DNA from: Caulobacter sp.
Lineage (GTDB): Bacteria > Pseudomonadota > Alphaproteobacteria > Caulobacterales > Caulobacteraceae
Direction: 5' to 3'
Assembly: GCA_019636175.1 (NCBI GenBank)
Contig: JAHBYC010000003.1
Coordinates: 1 to 64,000, forward strand
DNA length: 64,000 nt
Each line of letters starts with the position of its first letter. Positions within the stretch are counted from its first letter, which is position 1. Of the stretch, positions 9,770 through 18,768 are shown piece after piece. A program made the translations under genes and the position numbers. The notes beneath the pieces are model-generated. The model made no database searches. It was not told the DNA's origin and was given only the letters and a program-made list of their open reading frames with translations.

Positions 9770-10537
9770 TCAGAGGGTCTGGCCGTCGTCGATGGTGATC
9801 ACGCTCCCGGTCACCCGCCCGGCGGCGTCGGAGGTCAGCCAGGCCATGGCGGCGTCCAGATCCTGTTCGTCCATCAGCCGGCGGCGCGGGAAGGTGGCGA
9901 CCTGCTTCTTGCCGCCCTCGCTCTGGAACCAGTCGCTGTTGAGTTCGGTCTCGATGTAGCCGGGGCAGACGATGTTGACGTTGATCCCCTTGTTGGCCCA
10001 CTCCCGGGCCAGGGTGCGGCCCATCATCGCCACCGCGGCCTTTGAGGCGCAGTAGGCGGCCAGGCCCGGCAGCACCTTCTGGGCGCCGATCGAGGCGATC
10101 AGCACGATGCGCCCGCGTCCGCTGTCCTTCGATCCCGCCGCCATCATCCGCCGCGCGCCCTCGCGGGCGGTCAGGAAGACGCCGGTGACGTTGATGTCCA
10201 GAACGGTGCGGAAATCCTCGGCCGACAGATCGACAGCCATGCCCTCGTTGTTCATGCCGGCATTGGCGATGACCGTATCGACCGGACCCAGCGCGGCCTC
10301 GGCGTCGGAGAAGGCGGCGATGACGCTGGCCTCGTCCTGGACATCCATGGAGAAGGCCGCCGCCTTGCCGCCGGCGGCGGCGATCTCGGCCACCAGGCTG
10401 TCGAGGCGATCCTTGCGGCGGGCGCAGACGGCGACAGCGGCGCCGGCGGCGGCCAGCTGGCGGGCGAACCGACGGCCAAGCCCGGAGGAGGCGCCAGTGA
10501 TCAGGGCGGTGCGGCCTGCGTGGGTCTGGGTGCTCAT
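9770..10537 (-). CDS. SDR-family NAD(P)-dependent oxidoreductase
   Basis: 255 residues, a classical short-chain dehydrogenase. The TGASSGLGRRFARQLA cofactor motif (TGxxxGxG) is at about residues 14-29, NAG at about residues 91-93 (VIANAGMNNEG), a catalytic Ser in VLIASIGAQK, and YCASK (YxxxK) at about residues 161-165. The Ala/Arg-rich positions after strand 2 (VCARRKDR) favour NADP(H). Substrate cannot be told from sequence. It is on the minus strand downstream of, but separated by 65 bp from, the PNPOx-like gene. Confidence 0.92.
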   Translation of the reverse strand: MSTQTHAGRTALITGASSGLGRRFARQLAAAGAAVAVCARRKDRLDSLVAEIAAAGGKAAAFSMDVQDEASVIAAFSDAEAALGPVDTVIANAGMNNEGMAVDLSAEDFRTVLDINVTGVFLTAREGARRMMAAGSKDSGRGRIVLIASIGAQKVLPGLAAYCASKAAVAMMGRTLAREWANKGINVNIVCPGYIETELNSDWFQSEGGKKQVATFPRRRLMDEQDLDAAMAWLTSDAAGRVTGSVITIDDGQTL

Positions 10538-10602
10538 CTGTCGAACTCCGGTTTTGGCGCTGGCCGATCCTGTGCCGGGCTTCCCCGGCGTCGCGCAAGG
10601 GG

Positions 10603-11151
10603 TCAGATCAGGCCGGTGTCCAGGCCGTCGATGCTGACGCGGTTCTTTTCCTGGCGATAGGCGACGAGGCCTTCCTCGCCCTTGGACTCGGCCCAGCGGG
10701 TCAGGGAGTCGCGTTCGCCCTGGTAGTCGTAGAGGGGCACCGCGAAGCCGCAGGAGGTCTGGACCATGTCGACCGCGAGGCGGACGATCTGGCGCGCGCC
10801 AGGCGGCTCCTCTCCGGCGAAGGCCTCGGCGAGAAGCTGGTCATAGGCTGCGGTCCCTCGCCCCAGGATTTCGCCGCGGCCATAGAGACGCAGGATCAGG
10901 GGCGGCCCCTGAAAGGCGCAGAACATCACCGTCAGCCGACCGTCGTGACGCATGTGCGCCGCGGTCTCGTTTCCACTGCCGGTGCGGTCCATCCAGCAGA
11001 CGTTGTTCGGGTCGATCACACGGAAGGCGTCGAGCCCCTTGGGTGAGAGGTTGACCCGGCTGTCGGCGGTGGCGCTGGCGGTGAAGAACAGGTGCTGTTT
11101 TGCGATGAATGCGGCGTGATCGGCGCCGATGCGATCAAATTGTTTGGCCAT
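10603..11151 (-). CDS. Pyridoxamine 5'-phosphate oxidase-like flavoprotein
   Basis: About 182 residues from MAKQFDRIGADHAAFIAKQ; the ATG at 11149-11151 is favoured because conserved sequence starts right after it. The split-barrel PNPOx-like fold is indicated by HLFFTASATADSRVNLSPKG near the start and by VCWMDRTGSGNETAAHMRHDGRLTVMF (about residues 52-78), the FMN-binding part of this subfamily. A GFAVPLYDYQGERDSLTRWAESKGEEGL tail matches a well-known family of hypothetical PNPOx-related proteins. It is not the vitamin B6 enzyme PdxH itself. Likely binds FMN or F420-like cofactors; substrate unknown. Confidence 0.85.
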   Translation of the reverse strand: MAKQFDRIGADHAAFIAKQHLFFTASATADSRVNLSPKGLDAFRVIDPNNVCWMDRTGSGNETAAHMRHDGRLTVMFCAFQGPPLILRLYGRGEILGRGTAAYDQLLAEAFAGEEPPGARQIVRLAVDMVQTSCGFAVPLYDYQGERDSLTRWAESKGEEGLVAYRQEKNRVSIDGLDTGLI

Positions 11152-11263
11152 GGCGCGATCCTCGCACGGGAGCCGCCGACTGCAAGGGCGATTGACGCAC
11201 GGTTGCGTCGCCGGGCGCATCGGCGCAACAGTCGCCCGACGATCATGCGCTCGGGGAGGGGGC

Positions 11264-12265
11264 ATGCAGACCCTCCGTTCGATCCAGTATCTGCGCGCCT
11301 TCGCAGCCTTTTCGGTGGCCGCCTTCCACGCCTTTCAGTGGGCGCGGCTGGACTTCGATATCGGCGGGGCGGGCGTCGACATCTTCTTCGTCATCAGCGG
11401 CTTCATCATGTGGCGGACGACGCAGGACCGGCCGATGGCGCCGCTGGAGTTTCTGCGTCGGCGGGCGGTGCGGATCATTCCCCTGTACTGGACCGTGACC
11501 CTGGGGCTGGCGGCGGCGGCGCTGTTGTGGCCGGCGCGGTTTCCCGACACCCATCCCGAACTGGGTCATGTGTTGAAGTCGCTGGCCTTCATCCAGCATC
11601 GCAATCCGGATGGTCTGCCGTTTCCCATGCTGCCGCCAGGCTGGACCCTGAACTACGAGGCGGTCTTCTACCTGATCTTCGCCGCCTGCCTGGCGCTGCC
11701 GCGAGCCTCGCGCCTGCTGGCCCTGACCTGCGGGCTGCTGAGCCTTGGGCTGTTCGGCTTCTTCTATCCGCCGGCCTACGAGATGCTGGCCAACCCGCTG
11801 GTTCTGGAGTTCCTGGCCGGGGTGCTGCTGGCCAGGGCCATGGACGGAGGGTTCCAGCTGGGGCGCAACCTCGGCTGGACGGCCATGGCCTTCGCGCTGG
11901 GCTGTTACGCCGTGATGTGGGCGACACGCAGCGAGTGGGACCTGTGGCGGCCTATCGTCTGGGGGCTGCCGGCGCTGCTGCTGGTGATGGGACTGACCGC
12001 CGTCGAGGCCGACGGGGGGCTGCCTGAGCTGCCGCCGATCCGCGCCCTCGGCGACGCCTCCTACAGCCTGTATCTGACCCACCCGCTGATCATCGGCGCC
12101 CTGGCCGTGGTGATGGGAACCTGGCGGCCGTGGCTGTTCATTCCCCTGGCCCTGCTGCTGGCCAGCCTGGGCGGATGGCTGTGCTGGCGGTTGTTCGAGC
12201 GGCCGGTCAACCGAACGCTCAAAGGGTCGTTGCCTGACGCAGCGTCGGGCGCCCATACTGCCTGA
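11264..12265 (+). CDS. Acyltransferase 3 family membrane protein
   Basis: 333 residues; ATG 11264 with GGGGAGGGGG just upstream. The family signature is clear: LRSIQYLRAFAAFSVAAFHAF with its catalytic-site His, then GGAGVDIFFVISGFIMW, followed by about nine further hydrophobic helices and a conserved SYSLYLTHPLI near residue 268. These integral membrane enzymes O-acylate sugars of exopolysaccharide, lipopolysaccharide or lipids using acyl-CoA. No glycan gene cluster is adjacent, so the acceptor is unknown. Divergent from the PNPOx-like gene with a 112-bp promoter region between. Confidence 0.92.
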   Translation: MQTLRSIQYLRAFAAFSVAAFHAFQWARLDFDIGGAGVDIFFVISGFIMWRTTQDRPMAPLEFLRRRAVRIIPLYWTVTLGLAAAALLWPARFPDTHPELGHVLKSLAFIQHRNPDGLPFPMLPPGWTLNYEAVFYLIFAACLALPRASRLLALTCGLLSLGLFGFFYPPAYEMLANPLVLEFLAGVLLARAMDGGFQLGRNLGWTAMAFALGCYAVMWATRSEWDLWRPIVWGLPALLLVMGLTAVEADGGLPELPPIRALGDASYSLYLTHPLIIGALAVVMGTWRPWLFIPLALLLASLGGWLCWRLFERPVNRTLKGSLPDAASGAHTA

Positions 12266-12311
12266 CGACTCCGCGCATCAGACGCGGATCCAGGGCTTGG
12301 GAGACATCGCA

Positions 12312-14447
12312 ATGAGCGCCACTCGCGCAATCTGGGCCGCCGCCACAGCGGCGCTTCTTCTGGCCGCCTGTGGCGGACCGGGCGCCTCCAAGGGGGTATC
12401 GGGCGAGCGGATCGCCGCCGCCGACGCCACGCCGGGCGAATGGCTGTCGCACGGACGGACCTATTCGGAACAGCGGTTCAGTCCCCTGGACAAGATCAAC
12501 GCGAGCAACGTGGGTCAGCTGGGTCTGGCCTGGTCCTTCGATCTACCGGAAAATCGCGGCATCGAGGCCACGCCACTGGTCGCCGACGGGGTGATGTACA
12601 CCACCAGCGCCTGGTCGGTGGTCCGCGCCTTCGACGCCCGCAACGGCAAGCTGCTCTGGGAGCACGATCCGGAAGTGGCGCGTGCCACGGATATCAAGGC
12701 CTGCTGTGACGCGGTTAATCGCGGCGTCGCCCTGTGGGGCGGCAAGGTCTATTACGGCACCCTCGATGGCCGTCTGGAGGCGCTGGACGCCAAGACCGGC
12801 AAGCTGGCGTGGTCGACGGTGACGGTCGACCAGTCAAAGCCCTACACCATCACCGGCGCCCCGCGCGTGGTGAAGGGAAAGGTGCTGATCGGCAACGGCG
12901 GCGCCGAGTTCGGGGTTCGCGGCTATCTGACCGCCTATGACGCCGAGACCGGCAAGCAGGCCTGGCGCTTCTACACCGTCCCTGGCGAGCAGGAGACCGA
13001 CGGCGCGGCCTCCGACAAGGCGATGAAGATCGCCCGCCCGACCTGGAACGGCGAGTTCTGGAAGATCGGCGGCGGCGGCACGGTCTGGGACTCGATGGCC
13101 TATGACCCCGAATTGGACCTGCTCTACATCGGGGTTGGCAACGGCACGCCCTGGAACCGCGAGCTGCGCTCACCGGGCGGCGGCGACAACCTGTTCCTGT
13201 CGTCGATCGTGGCGCTGAAGCCGGAAACCGGTGAATACGTCTGGCACTATCAGACGACGCCGGGCGAGAGCTGGGACTACACCGCCACCCAGCACATCGT
13301 GCTGGCCGACATCGCCATCAACGGCGAGACCCGCAAGGTGCTGATGCAGGCGCCGAAGAACGGCTTCTTCTATGTGCTGGACCGCACCAACGGGAAACTG
13401 ATCTCGGCCGAAAAATATGTCCCGGCGGTCAACTGGGCCAGCGGCATCGACAAGGCGACCGGACGGCCGATCGAAACGGCCGGGGCCCGCTACGAGAAGA
13501 ACCTGCACCTGTCGAACCCCGGCCCGCTGGGCGCCCACAACTGGCACCCGATGGCCTTCAGCCCCAAGACCGGGCTGGTCTACATCCCGGCGCAGGAAAT
13601 TCCCTTCCCCTACATGCAGCCGGGCGGCGACAAGGCGACCTTCAAGTATCGGCCGCAGGGCTGGAACGTCGGCGTCGATTTCCTGGCCGCCGGTTTGCCC
13701 GACGACGAGGCGACGCTGAAAGCCATCCGGGCCTCTCTGAAGGGCCGACTGATCGCCTGGGATCCGGTGACCCAGTCCGAGAAGTGGTCGGTGACCTATG
13801 ACGGCCCGTGGAACGGCGGGGTGCTGGCCACGGCCGGCGGCCTGATCTTCCAGGGCAGCGCGACCGGCGAATTCGCCGCCTTCGACGCCGGCACCGGCGC
13901 CAAGCTGTGGGGCTTCGACACCCAGACCGGCGTCGTCGCCCCGTCGATGACCTATGAGATCGACGGCGAGCAGTATGTGGCCCTGATGGCCGGCTTCGGC
14001 GGCGGCTTCGCGGTCTCGGCCGGCGCCGGGGTCGATCCCCGCTCGGAAGGCCCGCGCCGGCTGCTGGTGTTCAAGCTGGGCGGCAAGGAGAATCTGCCGC
14101 CGCGTCCAGTCTCGACCAAGGAGTTCATGGACCTGCCGCCCGCCAAGGGGACCCCGCAGCAGATCGCGACCGGTACGGCGGTCTACGCGGCCAACTGCGG
14201 CGTTTGTCACGGCGCCAGCGGGGTGTCGAACTTCTCGATCCCCGACCTGCGCTACTCGCCGACCATCCTCGACGCGGACGGCTTCAAGCGGATCGTGATC
14301 GGCGGCGAGCGCAAGGAGCAGGGCATGGTCTCGTTCAGCGGGCTGGTCAGCGACAGCGAGGCCGAGGCGGTGCGCCAGTACCTGCTCGACCTGGCCCGCC
14401 GCCAGCAGGCAATGCAGGCCAAGGCCCGGGCGGCGGCAAAGGGATGA
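12312..14447 (+). CDS. PQQ-dependent quinohemoprotein alcohol dehydrogenase (lipoprotein)
   Basis: 711 residues. Start ATG 12312 has GGGAG eight bases upstream and gives a lipoprotein signal (ALLLAACGG, Cys at residue 20), so the enzyme is probably anchored in a membrane facing the periplasm. The eight-bladed propeller carries several W-docking motifs (NGKLLWEHDPE, TGKLAWSTV, TGKQAWRFY). The adjacent Cys-Cys pair (DIKACCDAVNRG, about residues 115-126) forms the disulfide typical of PQQ alcohol dehydrogenases, and GESWDYTATQH holds the catalytic Asp. A C-terminal cytochrome c domain has CGVCHG (about residues 629-634). It oxidises alcohols, passing electrons from PQQ to heme c. No pqq biosynthesis genes are in the window. 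Confidence 0.93.
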   Translation: MSATRAIWAAATAALLLAACGGPGASKGVSGERIAAADATPGEWLSHGRTYSEQRFSPLDKINASNVGQLGLAWSFDLPENRGIEATPLVADGVMYTTSAWSVVRAFDARNGKLLWEHDPEVARATDIKACCDAVNRGVALWGGKVYYGTLDGRLEALDAKTGKLAWSTVTVDQSKPYTITGAPRVVKGKVLIGNGGAEFGVRGYLTAYDAETGKQAWRFYTVPGEQETDGAASDKAMKIARPTWNGEFWKIGGGGTVWDSMAYDPELDLLYIGVGNGTPWNRELRSPGGGDNLFLSSIVALKPETGEYVWHYQTTPGESWDYTATQHIVLADIAINGETRKVLMQAPKNGFFYVLDRTNGKLISAEKYVPAVNWASGIDKATGRPIETAGARYEKNLHLSNPGPLGAHNWHPMAFSPKTGLVYIPAQEIPFPYMQPGGDKATFKYRPQGWNVGVDFLAAGLPDDEATLKAIRASLKGRLIAWDPVTQSEKWSVTYDGPWNGGVLATAGGLIFQGSATGEFAAFDAGTGAKLWGFDTQTGVVAPSMTYEIDGEQYVALMAGFGGGFAVSAGAGVDPRSEGPRRLLVFKLGGKENLPPRPVSTKEFMDLPPAKGTPQQIATGTAVYAANCGVCHGASGVSNFSIPDLRYSPTILDADGFKRIVIGGERKEQGMVSFSGLVSDSEAEAVRQYLLDLARRQQAMQAKARAAAKG

Positions 14448-14456
14448 CTGAGCCGG

Positions 14457-14491
14457 CCCCTTTCCTGGCGGCCAGTCCGGCAGGGAAGGGG
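14457..14491 (+). terminator. Hairpin after PQQ dehydrogenase, possible terminator
   Basis: Ten bases after the dehydrogenase stop codon, CCCCTTTCCTG (14457-14467) can pair with CAGGGAAGGGG (14481-14491) with one G-U pair, leaving a 13-base loop. There is no long U-tract, so termination would be weak or Rho-assisted. Confidence 0.5.
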
Positions 14492-14527
14492 TTCGCCGCC
14501 GTAGCGTAATCAGGTTAATTCGCAGGG

Positions 14528-16513
14528 ATGTTCCAGGATCTTCCCCCCACGGTCGAGGCGGTCGTGGTCCAGGCCGCGCGGCTGGACCCCTCGGCGGCCG
14601 ACGAGGCGTTCGCGACTGTCGCCCTCGATGATCAGGCCCTGATCACCGCGCCCAGGGTGGACCAGGCGCTGACCGCGGTGGCCGGGGTGCAGCTGTTTCG
14701 CCGCAACTCGAGCGTGGCGGCCAATCCGACTACCCAGGGAATATCCCTGAGGTCGATTGCCGGATCGGGCGCCGGGCGGGCCCTGGTGACGCTGGATGGC
14801 GCGCCTCAGAACGACCCGTTCGGCGGATGGGTAATCTGGTCGGGCCTTCCGCCGGTCAGCCTCGAGAGCGCCCTGATCGTTCGCGGGGCGGGCGCGGGTC
14901 CATATGGCGCGGGCGCCCTGACCGGGGTCGTGCAGCTTTCCGAGCGCACCGCGGTTCCGCGGGGCGGCGACTATGAGGTCTTCGCCGGGGATCGCGGCCT
15001 GACCGGCGGGCAGGGGGCGTTCGCCAGCGGCGATCTGTTCCTGGCGGGCGCCTGGCAGCGCACTGACGGCTGGACGCCGGTGCGCGAGGGACGGGGCGCG
15101 GCCGATACGCCGCTGGCCTATGAGGCGCGGTCGGCGGTGGCCCGCTATGCGCCCAGCCTTGGCGGGGTCGATCTGGCCCTGCGGGGGTCGGCCTATGAGG
15201 AGCATCGCGGAACCGGGCTGCGCGGCGCGCGGTCGCGAGGGACCGGGGCAGCCCTTTCGCTGGCCGCGACTGGGAGGTCGGCGGCCTCGAGCCGTGAATG
15301 GCGGTTTCAGGTCTGGAGCCGGGTGTCGGACCTGGAGAATGACTTCTTCGCCGTCTCGGCCGACCGCTCGATGGCCAGCCCGGCGGCGGAACAGTACGCC
15401 ACCCCGGCTATTGGGGCCGGATTCAATGTCGCCGTGCGGGGAGAACTGGATGCTGGCGGCTGGGAAGTCGGCGGCGATTTCCGCTATGCCGAGGGCGAGA
15501 CCCGCGAGCATTTCCGCAACCTCGGCGCCGGCTTTACCCGTGGGCGTATCGCCGGCGGGGCCCAGACGGTCGGAGGTCTCTACAGCGAGGTCTGGCGGCA
15601 AAATGGTCCCTGGCTGCTGACCGGCGGCGCACGGATCGATCACTGGTCAAGCTTCGACGGGAGCCGCCGCGAGCGGGATCTGGCGACCGGCGCCCCGACC
15701 CTGACCCTCAACCCCGATGACGCCGACGGGTGGCAGCCCACTGCCCGGCTGGGCATTCGACGTGACGGGGCGATCGCCGTGCGGGCCGCCGCCTACGCCG
15801 GCTTTCGTCCGCCGACCCTCAATGAGCTGCACCGGCCATTCCGGGTCGGCAATGACATTACCGAGGCCAACGCCGCCCTAGAGCCGGAAGTGCTGTACGG
15901 GATCGAGTTCGGCCTCGGCGGCGAGGGCGCCTGGCGCTGGAGCACGACCCTGTTCGCCAACCAGATCCACGGGGCGGTGACCAATGTGACCATCGGCTAT
16001 GGCCCAGGGACCTTCCCCGTCGCCGGCTTCGTGCCGGCCGGCGGCGTGTTGCGTCAGCGGCAGAACGCCGGCGATATCAACGCCGTCGGCGTGGAAGCTG
16101 AGGTGGAGCGGCGCTGGGGAGAGACCGTCACGCTGCGGCTCTCCGCCGGCTACACCGACGCCGAGGTCGACGGCGGAACGACCGCCGCCCAGCTGACCGG
16201 TCTGCGCCCCGCCCAGACCCCGAGAACCAGCGCCAGCCTTGATCTGGGTTGGCAAGCGACGCCCGGCCTGCAGCTGTCCGCCGCCTTGCGATACGACGGC
16301 CAGCGCTATGAGGACGACCTCAACAGCCGCAGCCTGTCGGCGGCGACCACCTTGGGCCTGCGCGCTGACTGGAGCCTTTCGCCAAAAGCCGGCGTCTGGC
16401 TGGCCATCGACAATGTCACGGACGCCCGCGTCGAGACCGCCGAAACCGCGACCGGCCTGTCCAGCTATGACGCGCCGCGCGGTTTCCGGATCGGCCTGCG
16501 CTTCACGCCCTGA
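14528..16513 (+). CDS. TonB-dependent outer-membrane receptor, no visible signal peptide
   Basis: 661 residues. A TonB-box-like segment (VEAVVVQAARL, about residues 9-19) is followed by a plug domain (residues 30-140: LTAVAGVQLFRRNS, GISLRSIAGSGAGRALVTLDG, GPYGAGALTGVVQL). A 22-strand barrel ends in a C-terminal aromatic-poor RIGLRFTP. The mature-like N-terminus starts directly at MFQDLPPTVEAVVV with no signal peptide, and in-frame stops lie 12 and 21 bases upstream. The Shine-Dalgarno is poor (GCAGGG abutting the ATG). The gene may have lost its 5' end, or the start is wrongly read because of a frameshift. It lies 80 bp behind the PQQ dehydrogenase; the ligand is unknown. Confidence 0.85.
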   Translation: MFQDLPPTVEAVVVQAARLDPSAADEAFATVALDDQALITAPRVDQALTAVAGVQLFRRNSSVAANPTTQGISLRSIAGSGAGRALVTLDGAPQNDPFGGWVIWSGLPPVSLESALIVRGAGAGPYGAGALTGVVQLSERTAVPRGGDYEVFAGDRGLTGGQGAFASGDLFLAGAWQRTDGWTPVREGRGAADTPLAYEARSAVARYAPSLGGVDLALRGSAYEEHRGTGLRGARSRGTGAALSLAATGRSAASSREWRFQVWSRVSDLENDFFAVSADRSMASPAAEQYATPAIGAGFNVAVRGELDAGGWEVGGDFRYAEGETREHFRNLGAGFTRGRIAGGAQTVGGLYSEVWRQNGPWLLTGGARIDHWSSFDGSRRERDLATGAPTLTLNPDDADGWQPTARLGIRRDGAIAVRAAAYAGFRPPTLNELHRPFRVGNDITEANAALEPEVLYGIEFGLGGEGAWRWSTTLFANQIHGAVTNVTIGYGPGTFPVAGFVPAGGVLRQRQNAGDINAVGVEAEVERRWGETVTLRLSAGYTDAEVDGGTTAAQLTGLRPAQTPRTSASLDLGWQATPGLQLSAALRYDGQRYEDDLNSRSLSAATTLGLRADWSLSPKAGVWLAIDNVTDARVETAETATGLSSYDAPRGFRIGLRFTP

Positions 16514-16591
16514 GGCTTTGCCGCCGGCCGCTTCGGCGTCTGTTCGGCTTTCCCGCTTGACCTCGCGCCTGTGAAACGGTGTCTCGGCGCC

Positions 16592-17584
16592 ATGACGAGT
16601 CTCAAGGGCAGGGCGGTGCAGGTGGCCGGGGCCGGCGTGCTGGGCCTGGCCATCGCCCAGACCCTCGCCGAGGCCGGCGCGAAGGTGACGGTATTTGATC
16701 CCGAGCCGCGGGGCAGGGCGTCGGCGGTCGCCGCGGGAATGCTGGCCCCCGTGTTCGAGACGATCCTCGATCCGGCCGCCGCCGATCACTTCGAAATTCT
16801 GATGTCGGCTCGCGAGGCCTGGCCGGCGTTCGCCGCCCGAAACGGCATCACCCTTCACCGTAGCGGGGCCCTCTACAGCGGCGCGCGACAACCCCAGGCA
16901 AGGGCCTCTATCGAGCAGCGCGGCTTGAAAGCCGAGCCTCGGAGTGAGGGCCTGTTCAGCGCGGACGACTGGCGCATCGAGGCTGGTCCATCGCTGGCGC
17001 TGTTGCGCCGCCGATCCAGCGAATTGGGCGTACGGTTCCGCGCCGAGGGACTGGAAACGCCATCGCCGGGTGATGACGCCATCGCGGCGACCGGGTTTTT
17101 GCCTGTTAGATGGGCGCCGGAAAGTCGTGTGATTACAGCCATCAAGGGGCAGATTCTTCAGGTATCTGGAGTCGACCTGAATATCGGCGCGAGCGACCCT
17201 GTTCGACGCCGGGACGGAGGCTATATCTGTCCGGGCGAGGGCGGCGGATTGATCGGCGCGACCATGCAGCCTGGCCGGACGGATCTGGAGCCGGACGGCG
17301 CTCTGGACCGGATGCTGGCCGAGGTCTTCCCGGACCTGGCGGGCGTCGGGGTCGCGGGAAAGGTCCGGGTCGGCATTCGCGGCGCGGCCCCCGACGGCCT
17401 GCCGCTGGTCGGGCCCAGCGCCCGGGCCGGGGTCTGGCTGGCAATGGGCGCGCGTCGCAACGGCTGGCTTCTGGCCCCGCTTGTCGCCTCGATGATCCGC
17501 GCGTATCTCGCGGGCGACGATCCCGGCCCCTGGGCCGAAAGACTTGATGCGCGCCGGTTTGCGGCGCCCGACCTGGAGGCATGA
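16592..17584 (+). CDS. FAD-dependent oxidoreductase, glycine oxidase (ThiO)-like
   Basis: About 330 residues from ATG 16592; a GTG at 16571 is an alternative. The Rossmann FAD motif VAGAGVLGLAIAQTLAEAGAKVTVFD is at about residues 11-36 and the second DAO-family patch (RASAVAAGMLAPVFE) follows. The C-terminus has the RVGIRGAAPDGLPLVGPS and MGARRNGWLLAPLVA motifs of D-amino-acid/glycine oxidases. ThiO makes iminoglycine for thiazole synthesis, but no thi genes are next to it, so another amino acid or amine substrate is possible. The stop overlaps the start of the acyl-CoA dehydrogenase gene (ATGA), indicating co-transcription. Confidence 0.82.
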   Translation: MTSLKGRAVQVAGAGVLGLAIAQTLAEAGAKVTVFDPEPRGRASAVAAGMLAPVFETILDPAAADHFEILMSAREAWPAFAARNGITLHRSGALYSGARQPQARASIEQRGLKAEPRSEGLFSADDWRIEAGPSLALLRRRSSELGVRFRAEGLETPSPGDDAIAATGFLPVRWAPESRVITAIKGQILQVSGVDLNIGASDPVRRRDGGYICPGEGGGLIGATMQPGRTDLEPDGALDRMLAEVFPDLAGVGVAGKVRVGIRGAAPDGLPLVGPSARAGVWLAMGARRNGWLLAPLVASMIRAYLAGDDPGPWAERLDARRFAAPDLEA

Positions 17585-18753
17585 TGTCCGGATTCTGGTT
17601 GACCGAGGAACAGGAAGCCATCCGCGAAGGCGTCGGCAAGGTGATGGCCGATTTTGGCGATGACTACTGGCGCACCGCCGACGAGACCGGGCGCTTTCCC
17701 GAAGAGTTCGCCTCCGCCATGGCCGAAGGCGGCTGGCTGGGCGTGGCCATGCCGGAGGAGTTCGGCGGGTCGGGCCTGGGTCTGACCGAGGCCGCCATCG
17801 TCATGCAGACCGTGGCCCAGTCGGGCGCGGCCTTCACCGGCGCCAGCGCGGTGCATCTGAACATCTTCGGCCTGATGCCGATCGTGAAGTTCGGCACCGA
17901 TGAACAGCGCCGGCGTCATCTTCCCCGGATCATCGCCGGTCAGGACAAGACCTGCTTCGCCGTCACCGAGCCCAACAGTGGCCTGGACACCTCAAGTCTG
18001 GAAACCCGGGCCGAGAAGCACGGCAACGGCTACCGGATCAACGGTCGCAAGATCTGGACGACCATGGCCCAGCGGGCCAACAAGATCCTGCTGATCGCCC
18101 GCACCACGCCCAAGGAACAGACCGCCAAGCCGATGCAGGGCCTGAGCCTGTTCTACACCGACTTCGACCGCGCCAGGATCGAGGCCAAGCCGATCCCCAA
18201 GATGGGCCGGAAAGCCGTTGAATGTAATATGCTTTTCATCGAGGACCTGCAGGTTCCGGCGGAAGACCTGGTGGGCGAGGAAGGCAAGGGTTTCCAGTAC
18301 CTGCTGAGCGGCCTCAATCCGGAGCGGGTGCTGTTCGCCGTCGAGGCGGTGGGTATTGGCCGGGCCGCCTTGGCCAAGGCCGCGACCTACGCCAATGAGC
18401 GGGTGGTTTTCGGCCGGCCCATCGGCCAGAACCAGGGGGTGCAGCATCCCCTGGCGCGCAGCTGGGCTGAGCTGGAGGCGGCCAATCTGCTCGCCTTCAA
18501 GGCGGCCGCCCTCTACGACGCGGGCAAGGACTGCGGGGCCGAGGCCAACGCCGCCAAATACCTGGGCGCCGAAGCCGGCTTCACCGCCGCCGAGGCGGCG
18601 GTGCTGGCCCACGGCGGCATGGGCTATGCCAAGGAATACGATGTCGAACGCTACATGCGCGAGGCGATGATCGCCCGGATCGCGCCGGTCAGCCGCGAGA
18701 TGATCCTCAACTTCATCGCCGAGCGGGTGCTGCACCTGCCCAAGAGCTACTGA
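17581..18753 (+). CDS. Acyl-CoA dehydrogenase
   Basis: 390 residues; starts at the ATGATG overlapping the preceding stop. N-terminal helical domain (TEEQEAIREGVGKVMADFGDDYW), middle beta domain with CFAVTEPNSGLDTSSLETRAEK and GRKIWTTMAQRANKIL (FAD and acyl-CoA contacts), then the four-helix C-terminal domain with FGRPIGQNQGVQHPLA and GGMGYAKEYDVERYMREA. The position of the usual catalytic Glu is not certain from inspection. It catalyses the alpha,beta-dehydrogenation of a fatty or branched acyl-CoA, passing electrons to ETF. Chain-length preference cannot be read. Co-transcribed with the ThiO-like gene. Confidence 0.93.
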   Translation: MMSGFWLTEEQEAIREGVGKVMADFGDDYWRTADETGRFPEEFASAMAEGGWLGVAMPEEFGGSGLGLTEAAIVMQTVAQSGAAFTGASAVHLNIFGLMPIVKFGTDEQRRRHLPRIIAGQDKTCFAVTEPNSGLDTSSLETRAEKHGNGYRINGRKIWTTMAQRANKILLIARTTPKEQTAKPMQGLSLFYTDFDRARIEAKPIPKMGRKAVECNMLFIEDLQVPAEDLVGEEGKGFQYLLSGLNPERVLFAVEAVGIGRAALAKAATYANERVVFGRPIGQNQGVQHPLARSWAELEAANLLAFKAAALYDAGKDCGAEANAAKYLGAEAGFTAAEAAVLAHGGMGYAKEYDVERYMREAMIARIAPVSREMILNFIAERVLHLPKSY

Positions 18754-18768
18754 CCGGCCGGCGCGAGC

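Noticed and set aside
16514-16591. Possible thiamine (TPP) riboswitch before the ThiO-like gene
   Set aside because: The gap is too short and I see no THI-box sequence (CUGAGA...).
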